From Ralstonia sp. RRA (lineage in GTDB: Bacteria; Pseudomonadota; Gammaproteobacteria; Burkholderiales; Burkholderiaceae): a stretch of 64,000 bases of DNA. The notes beneath the pieces were generated by a model that was not told where the DNA came from, did no database searches, and saw only the letters and a list, made by a program, of their open reading frames with translations. The stretch is taken from assembly GCF_037023145.1 (NCBI RefSeq), contig NZ_CP146092.1, positions 1,919,208 through 1,983,207 on the forward strand, read 5' to 3'. Both the position numbers and the translations under genes were made by a program. Positions within the stretch are counted from its first letter, which is position 1; every line of letters begins with the position of its first letter. Positions 8,638 through 18,093 of this stretch are shown here, piece by piece.

Positions 8638-10067
8638 TGGGCTCGCTGATGCGCTGGCCTGCATCGCTCGCCGGCCGGCTGGTGCTGGCCTTCGTTGTGG
8701 TGGCGGCCGTCACGCTCACCGCAGCCGGTGCGTATCTGTACTACGCGCTGAACGCCCAGCTGCGCGCTGCCGACGATGCCATGCTGCTCGGCAAGATCGC
8801 GCAACTGCGCCACCTGTCCAGTGAGACGCCCAGTGCAGACGATCTGGCTCGCAACACACATCGCTATACCGACGTGGTCTCCGGCCATGACGGGCTGATC
8901 CTGCGCGTGGCGACGCCTGCGGGGCGCACGCTGATCGAGGTCAACCCAGAAGGCGAAGTGGTCACGATGCCGCCCCTGATCCAGGCGGAGACATCGCCTG
9001 CGGAATCGGCCGTGCACACGTGGACGTCGATGTCCGGCATTGCGTCGCGAGCAGTGGCGGCGGAGGCATGGCTTGGCCAATCAGGCTCCAAGATCATCGT
9101 GCTGGTGGCCCAGGATGGCGACAGCCGTGCCGCGCTGCTTGCCAACTACCAGCGGCACATCGTCTTTGCGGTGGTGGGCGGCGTCGCAGCGGTTGCGCTG
9201 CTGAGCCTGCTGCTGGTGCGCAGCACGTTGCGGGGTCTGGCACGCATCGGTCGGCAGGCTGCGGCGGTGGTGCCCAGCCAGCTCGACACACGTCTTACGC
9301 TTGAGGGTGCGCCGCGCGAACTGGCCGATCTGCTGGCCTCGCTCAACGCCATGCTCACGCGCCTGCAGGATGGCTTTGCGCGGCTCTCGCAATTCTCGGC
9401 AGACCTGGCGCACGACTTCCGCACGCCGCTGGCCAACCTCGTCGGCCAGACTGAAGTCACGCTCGCCCACCCGCGCACGGTGGAGGAATACCGCAGCGTG
9501 CTCGAATCCAACCTGGAGGAATACGCACGCCTGTCGCACATGATCGAAGACATGCTGTTCCTGGCGCGAGCCGATCACGCACGCGTGGCGCTGTCGGTGG
9601 CGCCGCTCGATGCGCGACACGAAATTCAGGTGCTGGTGGACTACTTTGAAGCCGTGGCCGCCGATCGCGAGATCGCCATCCGCGTCACGGGCGATGCGCA
9701 GGTGCGCGCAGACGCGACGTTGCTGCGTCGCGCGATCAACAACCTGCTGGACAACGCGCTGCGTTACACGCCGACGGGTGAACGCATCGATGTGGTGGTC
9801 GAGCACCTGCCGCACGAGATCGGCATTGTGGTGCGCAATCCGGGGCCGACCATTCCGGCCGAGAGCCTGCCGTTGCTGTTCGAGCGGTTCTACCGGGGCG
9901 ACCCCTCACGGGCGCAATCCGGTGCGCAGTCCGGTGAACCATCCAGCCAGTCCACGGGGTTGGGACTGGCCATCGTGAAGACGATCATGGACCTGCACGG
10001 GGGTACGGTGCAGGCCAGCAGCCCGCCGGGTGGGCGGACCGAGTTCCGGCTGGTGTTTCCGGCTTAA
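8637..10067 (+). CDS. Heavy-metal sensor histidine kinase
   Basis: Membrane sensor kinase, 476 residues, partner of the preceding regulator. The first transmembrane helix is at residues about 10-35. A periplasmic sensor domain of about 130 residues follows, then a second helix near 175-195, a HAMP linker, and the HisKA box with His259 in DLAHDFRTPLANL (Phe replaces the more common Leu after Asp/Glu). The ATPase domain has N-box NNLLDNALRYTP, a short ERFYRGDPSR box, and GLGLAIVKTIMDLHGG. An unusual SGAQSGEPSSQS insertion interrupts the ATP lid. The periplasmic domain has few His and no Met-rich stretch, so the sensed metal cannot be deduced. It terminates 22 bases before the convergent DUF2917 gene. 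Confidence 0.9.
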   Translation: MGSLMRWPASLAGRLVLAFVVVAAVTLTAAGAYLYYALNAQLRAADDAMLLGKIAQLRHLSSETPSADDLARNTHRYTDVVSGHDGLILRVATPAGRTLIEVNPEGEVVTMPPLIQAETSPAESAVHTWTSMSGIASRAVAAEAWLGQSGSKIIVLVAQDGDSRAALLANYQRHIVFAVVGGVAAVALLSLLLVRSTLRGLARIGRQAAAVVPSQLDTRLTLEGAPRELADLLASLNAMLTRLQDGFARLSQFSADLAHDFRTPLANLVGQTEVTLAHPRTVEEYRSVLESNLEEYARLSHMIEDMLFLARADHARVALSVAPLDARHEIQVLVDYFEAVAADREIAIRVTGDAQVRADATLLRRAINNLLDNALRYTPTGERIDVVVEHLPHEIGIVVRNPGPTIPAESLPLLFERFYRGDPSRAQSGAQSGEPSSQSTGLGLAIVKTIMDLHGGTVQASSPPGGRTEFRLVFPA

Positions 10068-10088
10068 CGACGCTTAGGTCCCCGCAGT

Positions 10089-10451
10089 TCAAGTCCCAAT
10101 TCGTAGTGCCGACGGCGTACGTGTTGCATCCCGCCCGTCATCACGCAGAACCTGCCGGTACGCGGCGGCCACCAGTTGGCCGATGAAGCGCAACAGGCGG
10201 CGCGGTGCGTTGATGTCTTCCGTGACGGCAAAGCGCGCTGCCATGCCGTCTGCGGGATCGCCCGAGAGCCAGAAGCGCACGCCAGCCGGCACGTCGATCG
10301 ATTGACCGGGCTTGAGCCAGATATCCTGCAACTGGTGTTCTTGCGTAACCCACAACAGCCCGGCTTGTGCGGCGATGGTTTGGGTCCGTGCCGACCGCCA
10401 GCTCACCGGCACGCCCGGCCGGTCCAGTTCGAAGATCCTGATTTCGCGCAT
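10089..10451 (-). CDS. DUF2917 domain-containing protein
   Basis: Small soluble protein of 120 residues that matches the DUF2917 family, common in Burkholderiaceae. The core reads VSWRSARTQTIAAQAGLLWVTQEHQ, then DIWLKPGQSIDVPAGVRFWLSG, a cupin-like beta-sandwich pattern with no obvious metal triad. The start ATG at 10451 (MREIRIFELD) follows a GGAG site 8 bases upstream; an ATG further upstream would run into the operator region. The gene is divergent from the yddG-like gene and shares a regulatory region with four GAACAGT half-sites (10554-10604). The function is not established. The shared operator region suggests it is controlled together with the exporter. Confidence 0.75.
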   Translation of the reverse strand: MREIRIFELDRPGVPVSWRSARTQTIAAQAGLLWVTQEHQLQDIWLKPGQSIDVPAGVRFWLSGDPADGMAARFAVTEDINAPRRLLRFIGQLVAAAYRQVLRDDGRDATRTPSALRIGT

Positions 10452-10795
10452 GATGGAGACTCCTTGTGCCGGGGTTCGTGGTGGATGTATTTGGTATTGG
10501 GCACTGCTGGTCGGCACCATTCCATCTTGCGCGGCGCGTCAAGGCATTGACATGAACAGTTGCGAACAGTTTGGCTGAACTGTTCAGTATCTTTCGCGAA
10601 CAGTTTGCCACCCCAATCCGGCCCGGAATATTCGATTGCTAAACTGGCGGCCCTCCTCCTCTTTGCCCATCAGGCATCCCCATTGATACCTCACCGCTCC
10701 AGCCGGGATGGCGTCCTACTGGTCAGGGCGGAACCGGGTGTGGTAGGTATGGACAGTATTGACTTCAGATCGACGAATCCGTGCAGGCAAGCGTT
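10452..10795. other. Intergenic regulatory region, DUF2917 / yddG
   Basis: This 344-base non-coding stretch separates divergent genes. Its proximal third holds the GAACAGT operator cluster. The remainder (10606-10795) is ordinary sequence in which I see no further gene, terminator or RNA structure. The open frames crossing it lack start signals and resemble nothing I recognise. Confidence 0.7.
10554..10604. promoter_or_regulatory. Operator cluster: four GAACAGT half-sites
   Basis: The half-site GAACAGT occurs at 10554-10560, 10564-10570 and 10598-10604 on the plus strand and as ACTGTTC at 10579-10585. The pair 10564/10579 forms an inverted repeat with exactly 8 bases between arms, the same 7-8-7 geometry as the element at 23562-23583. 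The first two copies are direct repeats 10 bases apart (one helical turn). This arrangement suits a dimeric GntR/MocR-type regulator binding cooperatively. The repeats are seen directly; the binding protein is inferred. Confidence 0.75.
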
Positions 10796-11740
10796 ATGCA
10801 AAGCAAAAGTAGGGCAACACTCATCGGACTCATTGCGGTGTTGCTGTGGAGCTCAATCGTCGGCTTGATCCGCGGCGTCAGCCAGAACCTGGGGGCGGTG
10901 GGCGGCGCCGCCATGATCTATTCCGTTGCGTCGGTACTGCTGTTGTTCACCGTGGGCCTCGGCAACCTGAAGATGTTTCCTCGGCGTTATCTGGTGTGGG
11001 GCAGCCTGCTGTTCGTTTCGTACGAGCTGTGCCTGTCTTTGTCGATCGGCTATGCCAACAGCGGCCGGCAGGCCATCGAAGTGGGGATGGTCAACTACCT
11101 CTGGCCGACCTTCACGATGCTGTCGGCCATCGCATTCAACAAGCAGCGCGCGAATGCCCTGATCGTGCCGGGCGCGCTGGTCTCCATCCTGGGGATCTGC
11201 CTGGTGCTCGGCGGTGACCGGGGATTGGATCTCGCCGGCATGGCCGCAAACGTGAAGGACAACCCGCTCAGCTACGGACTGGCCTTCGCAGGGGCGGTGA
11301 TCTGGGCAGCGTATTGCACGGTCACCAGCCGCATCGCTGGGGGCAAGAATGGCGTCACGCTGTTCTTCATGCTGACGGCGCTCGCCCTGTGGATCAAGTT
11401 CTTCACAACGGGCGGTGGCGCGATGCACCTCAGCGCACCAGCGCTCATCTACCTGGCGCTGGCCGCTTGCGCAATGGGGTTCGGCTACGCAGCCTGGAAT
11501 GTCGGCATCCTGCACGGCAACGTGACGGTGCTGGCCGGTGCGTCGTACTTCATCCCCGTGTTTTCCGCCGCGCTGGCGGCGGCGCTGCTGCATGCCCCGC
11601 TGTCGTTCGCGTTCTGGAAAGGCGCGTCGATGGTGGTTGCGGGGTCGATCCTCTGCTGGCTCGCAACGCGCGGACAACGCGCAAGGGCATCGTCCGCGCC
11701 AAAGCCCTCGCACGAGCGACAGAGCGCCCACGGGCAGTGA
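10796..11740 (+). CDS. yddG: YddG-type drug/metabolite (aromatic amino acid) exporter, DMT family
   Basis: Inner-membrane exporter of the drug/metabolite transporter superfamily, 314 residues with about ten helices. Similarity to E. coli YddG, as I recall its sequence, is extensive: RATLIGLIAVLLWSS, GLIRGVS, SLLFVSYELCL, QAIEVGMVNYLWP, IWAAYCTVTSRIA and AWNVGILHGNVT are near-identical blocks in order. YddG exports aromatic amino acids and some toxic compounds. The ATG at 10796 (MQSKSRATLIG) fits the family start; a GTG five codons upstream is the alternative. The 5' region contains the GAACAGT operator cluster shared with the DUF2917 gene, and a matching element lies at the MocR/encapsulin locus, so regulation by a MocR protein is plausible. 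It converges on the M20 peptidase gene. Confidence 0.88.
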   Translation: MQSKSRATLIGLIAVLLWSSIVGLIRGVSQNLGAVGGAAMIYSVASVLLLFTVGLGNLKMFPRRYLVWGSLLFVSYELCLSLSIGYANSGRQAIEVGMVNYLWPTFTMLSAIAFNKQRANALIVPGALVSILGICLVLGGDRGLDLAGMAANVKDNPLSYGLAFAGAVIWAAYCTVTSRIAGGKNGVTLFFMLTALALWIKFFTTGGGAMHLSAPALIYLALAACAMGFGYAAWNVGILHGNVTVLAGASYFIPVFSAALAAALLHAPLSFAFWKGASMVVAGSILCWLATRGQRARASSAPKPSHERQSAHGQ

Positions 11741-11776
11741 GCGCTCAGTCGGTTCTCGTGCCTGAACGGCCTGCGC

Positions 11777-13288
11777 TCAGCTCGCTGCCTGCTGCACCAG
11801 CCGGTGGTAGAAGCGGATCAGCTCGACCAGATTGGCCTCGGTAATCCGCTCGTTGGTGCCGTGAAAGCGCGGCAGGTCTTCCGGCTTGGCGCGCACCGGC
11901 GAGAAGCGATACACATGGTCCGCAATGCCGATCATGTGGCGCGAATCGGTCGCGCCGATCATCAACCCCGGCGCCACCACCGTGCCCGGAAACAGCTCAC
12001 GCACCGTCTTGTTGATCAACTGATACGACGCCGATTGCGTGGGCGACACCGGCGAGGCTTCGCTCACGCCCGGCAGGTTGCTCAGCTCGAACTTGCCATT
12101 GGGTGCCGCGGCCTTGGCGGCGTTCTCCACGTGCTCAGTGATTGACGCCACGGTATCGCCCGGCAGCAGACGGAAGTTGACGATGGCCTCGGCACGGCCG
12201 GGCAGCACGTTGTCCTTGTTGCCGGCCTGGATGACGGTCAGCGCGGTGGTGGTGCGCAGCATGGCATTGGAGCTGGCAGACGCCTCCAGCTGCTTCTGCA
12301 CCAGCGGACCGAACAGCCACAGGTTGGACAGCGCGACACGGCTGAAGCCCTGCATCTCGGGCGCCAGCGTCTGGAACATCTCCTGCGCCACGCCGCGGAT
12401 GCCGGCGGGCAGCTGATCGTCATCCAGGCGCTTGAGCGCGGCGCTCATCATGGCGATGGCGCTCTGGCCATGCGGCGGCGGCATCGACGAATGTCCCGGG
12501 GTGGCCGACACCTTGAGCTGCATCGACAGGAAGCCCTTCTCCGCCACACCGATCAGCGCGGCCGGCTTGGCCAGCCCCGGCAGCACGCCTTCGGTAATCA
12601 GCAGCCCTTCGTCGATCACGAAATCGAGACGCTCGCCACGCGACTTGAGCAGCGCGGCGATCTGCTTGGCGCCACGGTCGCCACCCACTTCCTCGTCAGC
12701 ACCAAAGGCCAGGTGGATGGTGCGACGCGGCTTGAAGCCGCTGGCGGCCAGCAACTCAATGGCCTCCATCTGTGAGATCAGGTTGCCCTTGTCGTCCCAC
12801 GCGCCACGGCCCCAGACCATGCCGTCTTTGATCACGCCGTCGAACGGCGGCTGGGTCCAGTCGCCTTCCGTACCGGAGGCGATGGGCACGACATCCTGAT
12901 GCGCCATCAGCATGATCGGCTGCAATGACGGGTCAGAGCCCTTCCAGGTGTAGAGCAGCGCAAAGTCACCCACCTGCTCGCGTTGCAGCACGGCGTGCGC
13001 CTTGGGGTAGCGCGCCTCCAGCATGGCGTGCAGCTGGCGGAACTGGTCTGCGTTCAATTGCGCGTCGGTGGCGCTGGATACGGTACGTGCACGCACGGCC
13101 TCCGCCAGGTGCGCCGCTGCCGCCGGGCCATCCACGGCCACCGGCGTGACGGCCGGCACATCAAGCTGGCGCGAGCCGTGCCGCCAGGTATTGAAGGCCA
13201 CATAGGCCGCCACTACAACCACCACTGCAATCACGAGGCGCAACAGCCGCCCGATCACAGCACCACGACGTTTGTACGACGCTTTCAT
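11777..13288 (-). CDS. M20 family metallopeptidase, membrane-anchored (carboxypeptidase S-like)
   Basis: Zinc-dependent M20 peptidase of 503 residues with an N-terminal uncleaved anchor (hydrophobic segment at residues about 14-33). The catalytic domain probably faces the periplasm. Metal and catalytic motifs are present in order: MLMAHQDVVPIA (first zinc His and catalytic Asp), VWGRGAWDDKGNL (bridging Asp), AFGADEEVGGDRGA (catalytic Glu pair) and a C-terminal RHMIGIADHVYRF that supplies the last His. The dimerisation domain lies between. The organisation resembles yeast carboxypeptidase S and mammalian PM20D1. The start at 13288 (MKASYKRRG) follows a GGAG site 7 bases away; codons further upstream give no sensible signal sequence. 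It is transcribed divergently from metQ. The substrate is unknown, probably small peptides or N-acyl amino acids. Confidence 0.87.
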   Translation of the reverse strand: MKASYKRRGAVIGRLLRLVIAVVVVVAAYVAFNTWRHGSRQLDVPAVTPVAVDGPAAAAHLAEAVRARTVSSATDAQLNADQFRQLHAMLEARYPKAHAVLQREQVGDFALLYTWKGSDPSLQPIMLMAHQDVVPIASGTEGDWTQPPFDGVIKDGMVWGRGAWDDKGNLISQMEAIELLAASGFKPRRTIHLAFGADEEVGGDRGAKQIAALLKSRGERLDFVIDEGLLITEGVLPGLAKPAALIGVAEKGFLSMQLKVSATPGHSSMPPPHGQSAIAMMSAALKRLDDDQLPAGIRGVAQEMFQTLAPEMQGFSRVALSNLWLFGPLVQKQLEASASSNAMLRTTTALTVIQAGNKDNVLPGRAEAIVNFRLLPGDTVASITEHVENAAKAAAPNGKFELSNLPGVSEASPVSPTQSASYQLINKTVRELFPGTVVAPGLMIGATDSRHMIGIADHVYRFSPVRAKPEDLPRFHGTNERITEANLVELIRFYHRLVQQAAS

Positions 13289-13431
13289 TGGGTCTCCGCT
13301 CCTTGAGGTGAACTGCCTTCGCCCAGCATGCGTGCACTGAGCGTAAGGCATCAGTATCGCTGTACTGGCGTGCCGCCGCCAGCACACCTCAACACGTCAC
13401 CATGCCCTGACCGAGTAACCATCTACGCAAA

Positions 13432-13445
13432 TATTCGTGGGAATA
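13432..13445. promoter_or_regulatory. Candidate operator TATTC-N4-GAATA upstream of metQ
   Basis: A short interrupted palindrome, TATTCGTGGGAATA, lies 55 bases before the metQ-like start codon in the 211-base divergent region with the M20 peptidase gene. T-N11-A symmetry of this type is common for LysR-family sulfur regulators such as CysB/SsuR, which would suit the neighbouring importers. It is a single short site, so the call is weak. Confidence 0.3.
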
Positions 13446-13499
13446 GGGCCACCCGCCATGCTGGAATCACCCCATGTTCCCTTTGCAGCATGCACACTC

Positions 13500-14309
13500 A
13501 TGAAGCTCACACATCGACTCTTCCTCGCCCTCGCCACCCTTGCTTTGAGCGTCACCGCGCATGCGGCACCGTTGCGCATTGGCGTCACGCCCGGCGCGCT
13601 GGCCGATTCCGTAGAGGTGGCCGCCGCCGAAGCCCGCAAGCAGGGGCTGGACGTCAAGGTGGTCGAACTGACCGACTGGACCACGCCCAACGTCGCGCTC
13701 GCCTCGGGCGATCTGGATCTCAACTACTTCCAGCACCAGGCTTTCCTGGACAACGCCATCAAAGAGCGCGGCTATGCGTTCAAGAGCGTCGGCATTGGCG
13801 TGCTGGGCAACATTGGTTTGTATTCCAGCAAGATCAAGCGCCTGTCCGATCTGAAGGATGGCGCGCGCGTGGCGGTGGCCAATGACCCCGTCAACCAGGG
13901 CCGCGGCCTGTTGCTGCTGCAGAAGGCGGGGCTGATCAAGCTGCGCGATGGCGTGGGTGCACGCGGCACCCTCAATGACGTGGTGGCCAACCCGAAGAAG
14001 CTCAAGTTTGTCGAAATCGAAGGCCCGCAACTCGTGCGCGCACTGGACGACGTGGACCTCGCGCAGGGCTATCCGGCGCACTTCGTCAATGCGGGCAAGG
14101 GGGATGTTGCCGGCGCTGGCCTGCTGTACTCGGGCATCGACGACGAGTACTTCGCCATCCGCTTCGTGGCGCGGCGCGACAACGCGGGCGACCCGCGCAT
14201 CGCGCGCTTCATCAAGCTGTATCAGGAGTCGCCGGCCGTGCAGCAGCAGATCCACACGTCGTATGCCAACGACAACAAGCTCTACACCCTGCCCTGGCTC
14301 AAGCGCTGA
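13500..14309 (+). CDS. metQ: MetQ/NlpA-family substrate-binding protein of methionine-type ABC importer
   Basis: Periplasmic binding protein of the NlpA/MetQ family, 269 residues. The signal peptide is residues 1-20, ending AHA; there is no lipobox cysteine, so it is probably soluble rather than a lipoprotein, unlike E. coli MetQ. Family motifs are LRIGVTPGALADSVEVAA, LNYFQHQAFLDN, IGLYSSKIKRLSDLKDGARVAVANDPVNQGRG (in two parts) and LVRALDDVDLAQGYPAHF. The start ATG at 13500 (MKLTHRLF) gives a normal signal sequence. It is followed after 20 bases by metN and then metI, completing the importer. The ligand is inferred to be methionine or a related sulfur compound; other NlpA proteins bind different small molecules. 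Confidence 0.85.
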   Translation: MKLTHRLFLALATLALSVTAHAAPLRIGVTPGALADSVEVAAAEARKQGLDVKVVELTDWTTPNVALASGDLDLNYFQHQAFLDNAIKERGYAFKSVGIGVLGNIGLYSSKIKRLSDLKDGARVAVANDPVNQGRGLLLLQKAGLIKLRDGVGARGTLNDVVANPKKLKFVEIEGPQLVRALDDVDLAQGYPAHFVNAGKGDVAGAGLLYSGIDDEYFAIRFVARRDNAGDPRIARFIKLYQESPAVQQQIHTSYANDNKLYTLPWLKR

Positions 14310-14329
14310 AATGACGATCCGGTAACGCC

Positions 14330-15466
14330 ATGACCACACTTGTCTCGAACCCCGTCCACGCCTGGCCTGACGCCCCCGCGCCCCACGCCAGGACCGCCGA
14401 TGCGGTTGTTGCTGCGCCCACCGCCGGCACCATCACCTTCCGCAACGTCGGCAAGACGTACCGCGCGGCGGCGGGCGATGTACATGCGCTGCAAGGCATC
14501 GACCTCGACATTCCGGCCGGTGGCATCTTCGGCATCATCGGGCGCAGCGGCGCAGGCAAGTCCAGCCTGCTGCGCACCATCAACGGGTTGGAGAAGCCGA
14601 CCAGCGGGCAGGTGCTGGTGGATGGCGTCGACGTCGGCACGCTCAGCACGCATGCGCTGGTGGGGTTGCGCCGGCGCATCGGCATGATCTTTCAGCACTT
14701 CAATCTGCTCTCCGCCAAGACGGTGTGGGAGAACGTCGCGCTGCCGTTGAAGGTGGCCGGCGTGCCGGCCGCAGAAATTGCGCAACGCGTGGATGCACTA
14801 CTGGCGCTGGTTGGGCTGGAGGGCAAGCAGCACGTGTATCCGGGGCGATTGTCCGGCGGGCAGAAGCAGCGCGTGGGCATTGCCCGCGCACTGGTGCACC
14901 GGCCCGAGATCCTGCTGTGCGACGAAGCCACCTCCGCGCTTGACCCGGAAACGACTGACGCCATCCTCGCGCTGCTGCGCGACATCAACCGCCGCCTGGG
15001 CCTGACCATCGTGCTCATCACACACGAGATGGGGGTCATCCGCGACATCTGCGACAACGTGCTGGTACTCGAAGCCGGTCGCGTTGCAGAGCAGGGCCCC
15101 GTGTGGCGCGTCTTTGGTGATCCACAGCACGACGCCACACGCGCCCTGCTGCAACCGCTGCGCGGCGGCCTGCCCGACGACGTGGCGGCACGCCTGCAGC
15201 CCACTCCGCCCGCACGCGGTGCCTTTGAGCAATTGATTGAGCTGGGCTACACCGGCACGGCCGCCGTGCCCGAACTGGCGCAGATCGCCCAGGCGCTTCG
15301 CTACCCGACACGCCTGCTGCGCGCCGATCTCGACCGTATCCAGGGCCGCACGCAAGGGCGCCTGCTGGTTGCCGCAGCGGGCGGTGCCCTCTCGCAAGAC
15401 GCGCTAGCGGCCTTGCAACTGTCTCAGTCAACCCGGAGCCTCGGCTATGTCCCCGCTCACGATTGA
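14330..15466 (+). CDS. metN: MetN-type ABC transporter ATPase with NIL domain
   Basis: Cytosolic ATPase of the methionine-type importer, 378 residues. After an unusual 35-residue N-terminal extension come Walker [14 protein letters not shown]-loop [15 protein letters not shown], signature [15 protein letters not shown], Walker [16 protein letters not shown] and the switch His in ITHEMG. The C-terminal about 85 residues after PTPPARGAF form an ACT-like NIL domain ([22 protein letters not shown]), which in MetN binds methionine to shut down transport. This supports assignment to the methionine uptake family rather than a generic ATPase. The last 20 bases overlap the metI reading frame, indicating coupled translation. 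Confidence 0.9.
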   Translation: MTTLVSNPVHAWPDAPAPHARTADAVVAAPTAGTITFRNVGKTYRAAAGDVHALQGIDLDIPAGGIFGIIGRSGAGKSSLLRTINGLEKPTSGQVLVDGVDVGTLSTHALVGLRRRIGMIFQHFNLLSAKTVWENVALPLKVAGVPAAEIAQRVDALLALVGLEGKQHVYPGRLSGGQKQRVGIARALVHRPEILLCDEATSALDPETTDAILALLRDINRRLGLTIVLITHEMGVIRDICDNVLVLEAGRVAEQGPVWRVFGDPQHDATRALLQPLRGGLPDDVAARLQPTPPARGAFEQLIELGYTGTAAVPELAQIAQALRYPTRLLRADLDRIQGRTQGRLLVAAAGGALSQDALAALQLSQSTRSLGYVPAHD

Positions 15467-16100
15467 CCGCATCTGGCAGGGCCTGCTCGACACGTTGACG
15501 ATGGTGTCCGCATCTGCGCTGATCGCCGCGCTGGCCGGCATTCCGCTGGCGCTGATCCTGGTGCTGACGGCACCCGGCAGCACGCTGGAATCGCCCCGCG
15601 TGCACCGTGTGCTGGGCGCACTCATCAACGGCTTTCGTGCCACGCCCTTCATCATCCTGCTGGTGGCGCTGTTGCCCTTCACGCGGCTGGTGGTGGGGGC
15701 CACCATTGGCGTGTGGGCGGCGGTGGTGCCGCTGTCGATCAGCGCCACGCCGTTCTTTGCGCGCATTGCCGAGATCAGCCTGCGTGAAGTCGACCGCGGC
15801 CTGGTGGAAGCTGCACAGGCCATGGGCTGCGAGCGCCGCCACATCGTCTGGCACGTGCTGCTGCCCGAGGCACTGCCCGGCATCATCGGCGGCTTCACGC
15901 TCACCATCGTCTCGCTGATTGGCGCATCAGCCATGGCGGGTGCGGTGGGCGCCGGCGGTCTGGGCGACATCGCCATCCGCTATGGCTATCAGCGCTTCGA
16001 CACCACGGTCATGGCGGTCGTGATCGTGCTGCTGATCGCCCTGGTGAGCCTGGTGCAGTGGGTGGGAGATCGATCGGTTCGGCGGCTGAAAGCGCGTTGA
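15447..16100 (+). CDS. metI: MetI-type ABC transporter permease
   Basis: Inner-membrane permease of 217 residues with five predicted helices, the normal size for MetI. The EAA loop that contacts the ATPase is visible as [31 protein letters not shown] (split around Gly). The early segment [20 protein letters not shown] and [20 protein letters not shown] are also typical of the family. It starts with ATG at 15447, inside the end of metN, so it depends on metN translation. A separate sulfonate-type importer begins 125 bases downstream. Confidence 0.9.
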   Translation: MSPLTIDRIWQGLLDTLTMVSASALIAALAGIPLALILVLTAPGSTLESPRVHRVLGALINGFRATPFIILLVALLPFTRLVVGATIGVWAAVVPLSISATPFFARIAEISLREVDRGLVEAAQAMGCERRHIVWHVLLPEALPGIIGGFTLTIVSLIGASAMAGAVGAGGLGDIAIRYGYQRFDTTVMAVVIVLLIALVSLVQWVGDRSVRRLKAR

Positions 16101-16225
16101 GCAGCCTGTACGCGGCATCGCGCGACTAAGCATCTGCGCAATCCTTCGTTGTTGCCGGTGCGGACGCATCCTTAAGATGGGCGAAGGGGTCGGGGGGGCC
16201 CTTTCATCCATTTCATCGCACCACA

Positions 16226-17251
16226 ATGACGCCGACACACGCACGCTCGCGCCTGCTTTCTCGTACGCTGTTCCGCCGACTGGCTACCGCCGCTGTCGCC
16301 GCTATCGCCGCCCTGAGCGCGCTTGTGCTCGCGCCCAATGCCCAGGCGCAGAATGTGCTGCCGCAAGAGATCCGGCTGGACTACGCCTACTACTCACCGC
16401 CCAGCCTGGTGCTCAAACGCTTCGGCTGGCTGGAAGACGCGCTCAAGGCCGACAAGGTGAACGTGCGCTGGGTACTGAGCCAGGGCAGCAACCGCGCGTT
16501 GGAGTTTCTCAACAGCGGCAGTATCGATTTCGGCTCAACGGCCGGCCTGGCCGCCGTGCTCAGCCGCGCCAACGGCAACCCGATCAAGGGCGTCTACATC
16601 TACAGCCGCCCGGAATGGACCGCGCTGGTGGTGCCCAAGGATTCACCCATCCGTTCGGTGCGCGATCTAAAAGGCAAGAAGATCGCCGCCACCAAAGGCA
16701 CCGACCCTTACCTGTTCCTGTTGCGCAGCCTGCACGACGCCGGCCTGCGCAAGACCGACATCGAACACGTCAGCCTGCAACATGCCGACGGCCGCGCCGC
16801 GCTGGAGCAAGGCCGTGTCGATGCGTGGGCCGGGCTGGACCCGCTCATGGCAGCCAGCGAGCTGGAATCCGGCGCGCGGCTGCTCTATCGCAACGTGAAC
16901 TACAACACGTACGGCCTGCTGAACGTCAACGAGGCATTTGCCACGAAGTATCCGCAGGCAGTGGAGCGCGTGCTGGCCGCCTACGAGCGGGCGCGCCTGT
17001 GGATCCTGGCCCACCCGGATGAGACCGCACGCATCGTATCGGAAGAAGCCAAACTGCCGCTGGCCGTGATCAAGGTGCAATTGCTGCGCAACGACTTCAG
17101 CCAGCCGGTGCCTGGGCAGCAGCACATTCAGGCGCTGACAGCCGCGGCCCCCATCCTGACCGAGGAAAGCCTCGTCAAGCCGGGGACGGACGTTGCCCAG
17201 GTCGTCCGCACCCTCATCGAGCCGCGCTATGCACGCGCCGTCATCCGCTGA
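16226..17251 (+). CDS. ssuA: Sulfonate/taurine-type ABC substrate-binding protein (SsuA-like)
   Basis: Periplasmic binding protein of 341 residues with a signal peptide of about 42 residues (two Arg-rich turns then a hydrophobic core ending AQAQ). It belongs to the NMT1/SsuA/TauA fold: IRLDYAYYSPPSLVLKRFGWLED, GSNRALEFLNSGSIDFGSTAGLAAVL and VRDLKGKKIAATKGTDPYLFL. These families bind alkanesulfonates, taurine, nitrate or thiamine precursors; the exact ligand is not determined by sequence. It opens an A-C-B operon (binding protein, permease, ATPase) with a 2-base gap to the permease. Its position beside a methionine-type importer and the sulfur encapsulin operon favours an organosulfur ligand. 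No monooxygenase such as SsuD is in the cluster. Confidence 0.82.
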   Translation: MTPTHARSRLLSRTLFRRLATAAVAAIAALSALVLAPNAQAQNVLPQEIRLDYAYYSPPSLVLKRFGWLEDALKADKVNVRWVLSQGSNRALEFLNSGSIDFGSTAGLAAVLSRANGNPIKGVYIYSRPEWTALVVPKDSPIRSVRDLKGKKIAATKGTDPYLFLLRSLHDAGLRKTDIEHVSLQHADGRAALEQGRVDAWAGLDPLMAASELESGARLLYRNVNYNTYGLLNVNEAFATKYPQAVERVLAAYERARLWILAHPDETARIVSEEAKLPLAVIKVQLLRNDFSQPVPGQQHIQALTAAAPILTEESLVKPGTDVAQVVRTLIEPRYARAVIR

Positions 17252-17253
17252 TC

Positions 17254-18093
17254 ATGCCTGCCGAGCCCGCCACGCTAAGCACCACCACTGCGCCTGTCAC
17301 CGACGATGCACCCCCACGCAATCGTCTGGCGTTGCATCCGGGTAACCGATTCGTCGGGCTGGTGCTACCGATCGTCGCGCTGCTGTGCTGGGAAGGCGCC
17401 GTGCGTGCGGGCTGGATTGCCGCCAACCTGCTGCCGCCGCCATCGGAGCTGGCGGCCACCCTGCGTGAGCTGGTCACCGGCGATGCGCTGCCCGCCCACA
17501 TTGCCGTGAGCATAGTGCGCGTTCTCGCGGGGTTCGCCATAGGGGCGGCGCTTGGCATCGCCTTGGGCACCGCCGTTGCGCTCAACCGGTGGACCGCCGC
17601 CCTGCTCGACCCGACGTTCCAGGCGCTGCGCGCCATTCCTTCGCTGGCCTGGGTGCCGCTGCTGCTGTTGTGGCTGGGTATCGACGAGGCGCCCAAGGTG
17701 GTGCTGATCGCCATCGGCGCGTTCTTTCCGGTGTATGTGGCCGCGCAGGCAGGCATCCGCAATGTCGATCGCAAGCTGGTGGAAGTGGGCGTGATGGCGG
17801 GACTGCAGCGCGGGGCGATCATTCGGCGCATTCTGGTGCCGGCCATGTTGCCGCATCTGTTTACCGGGCTGCGTACCGGGCTGAGCGTGGCGTGGATGTT
17901 TCTCGTGGCGGCGGAATTGATTGCCGCCACGCGCGGCCTCGGCTACCTGCTCAGCGATGGCCGCGAAACCGGCCGCGCGGACATCGTCATCGTCGCCATC
18001 CTGATCCTGGCCGTGCTGGGCAAGCTGAGCGACAGCGTGCTGCGCGCGCTGGAGTCTCGCAGTCTGGCCTGGCGCGACAGTGCACTGCCATGA
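17254..18093 (+). CDS. ssuC: ABC transporter permease (SsuC/TauC-like)
   Basis: Inner-membrane permease, 279 residues, with about six helices. The EAA motif reads KLVEVGVMAGLQRGAIIRRILVPAMLP (in two parts), and IPSLAWVPLLLLWLGIDEAPKV is the strongly conserved segment of SsuC/TauC/NrtB permeases. The cytosolic N-terminal 25 residues are Pro/Thr-rich. Its ATG at 17254 lies 2 bases after the ssuA stop and its own stop overlaps the ATPase start as ATGA, so the three genes form one translation-coupled unit. Confidence 0.87.
   Translation: MPAEPATLSTTTAPVTDDAPPRNRLALHPGNRFVGLVLPIVALLCWEGAVRAGWIAANLLPPPSELAATLRELVTGDALPAHIAVSIVRVLAGFAIGAALGIALGTAVALNRWTAALLDPTFQALRAIPSLAWVPLLLLWLGIDEAPKVVLIAIGAFFPVYVAAQAGIRNVDRKLVEVGVMAGLQRGAIIRRILVPAMLPHLFTGLRTGLSVAWMFLVAAELIAATRGLGYLLSDGRETGRADIVIVAILILAVLGKLSDSVLRALESRSLAWRDSALP

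Noticed and set aside
16101..16225. Riboswitch or regulatory RNA before the ssuA-like operon
   Set aside because: The 125-base gap shows no strong conserved stem or known S-box/SAM-type pattern; only weak G-rich sequence before the start.
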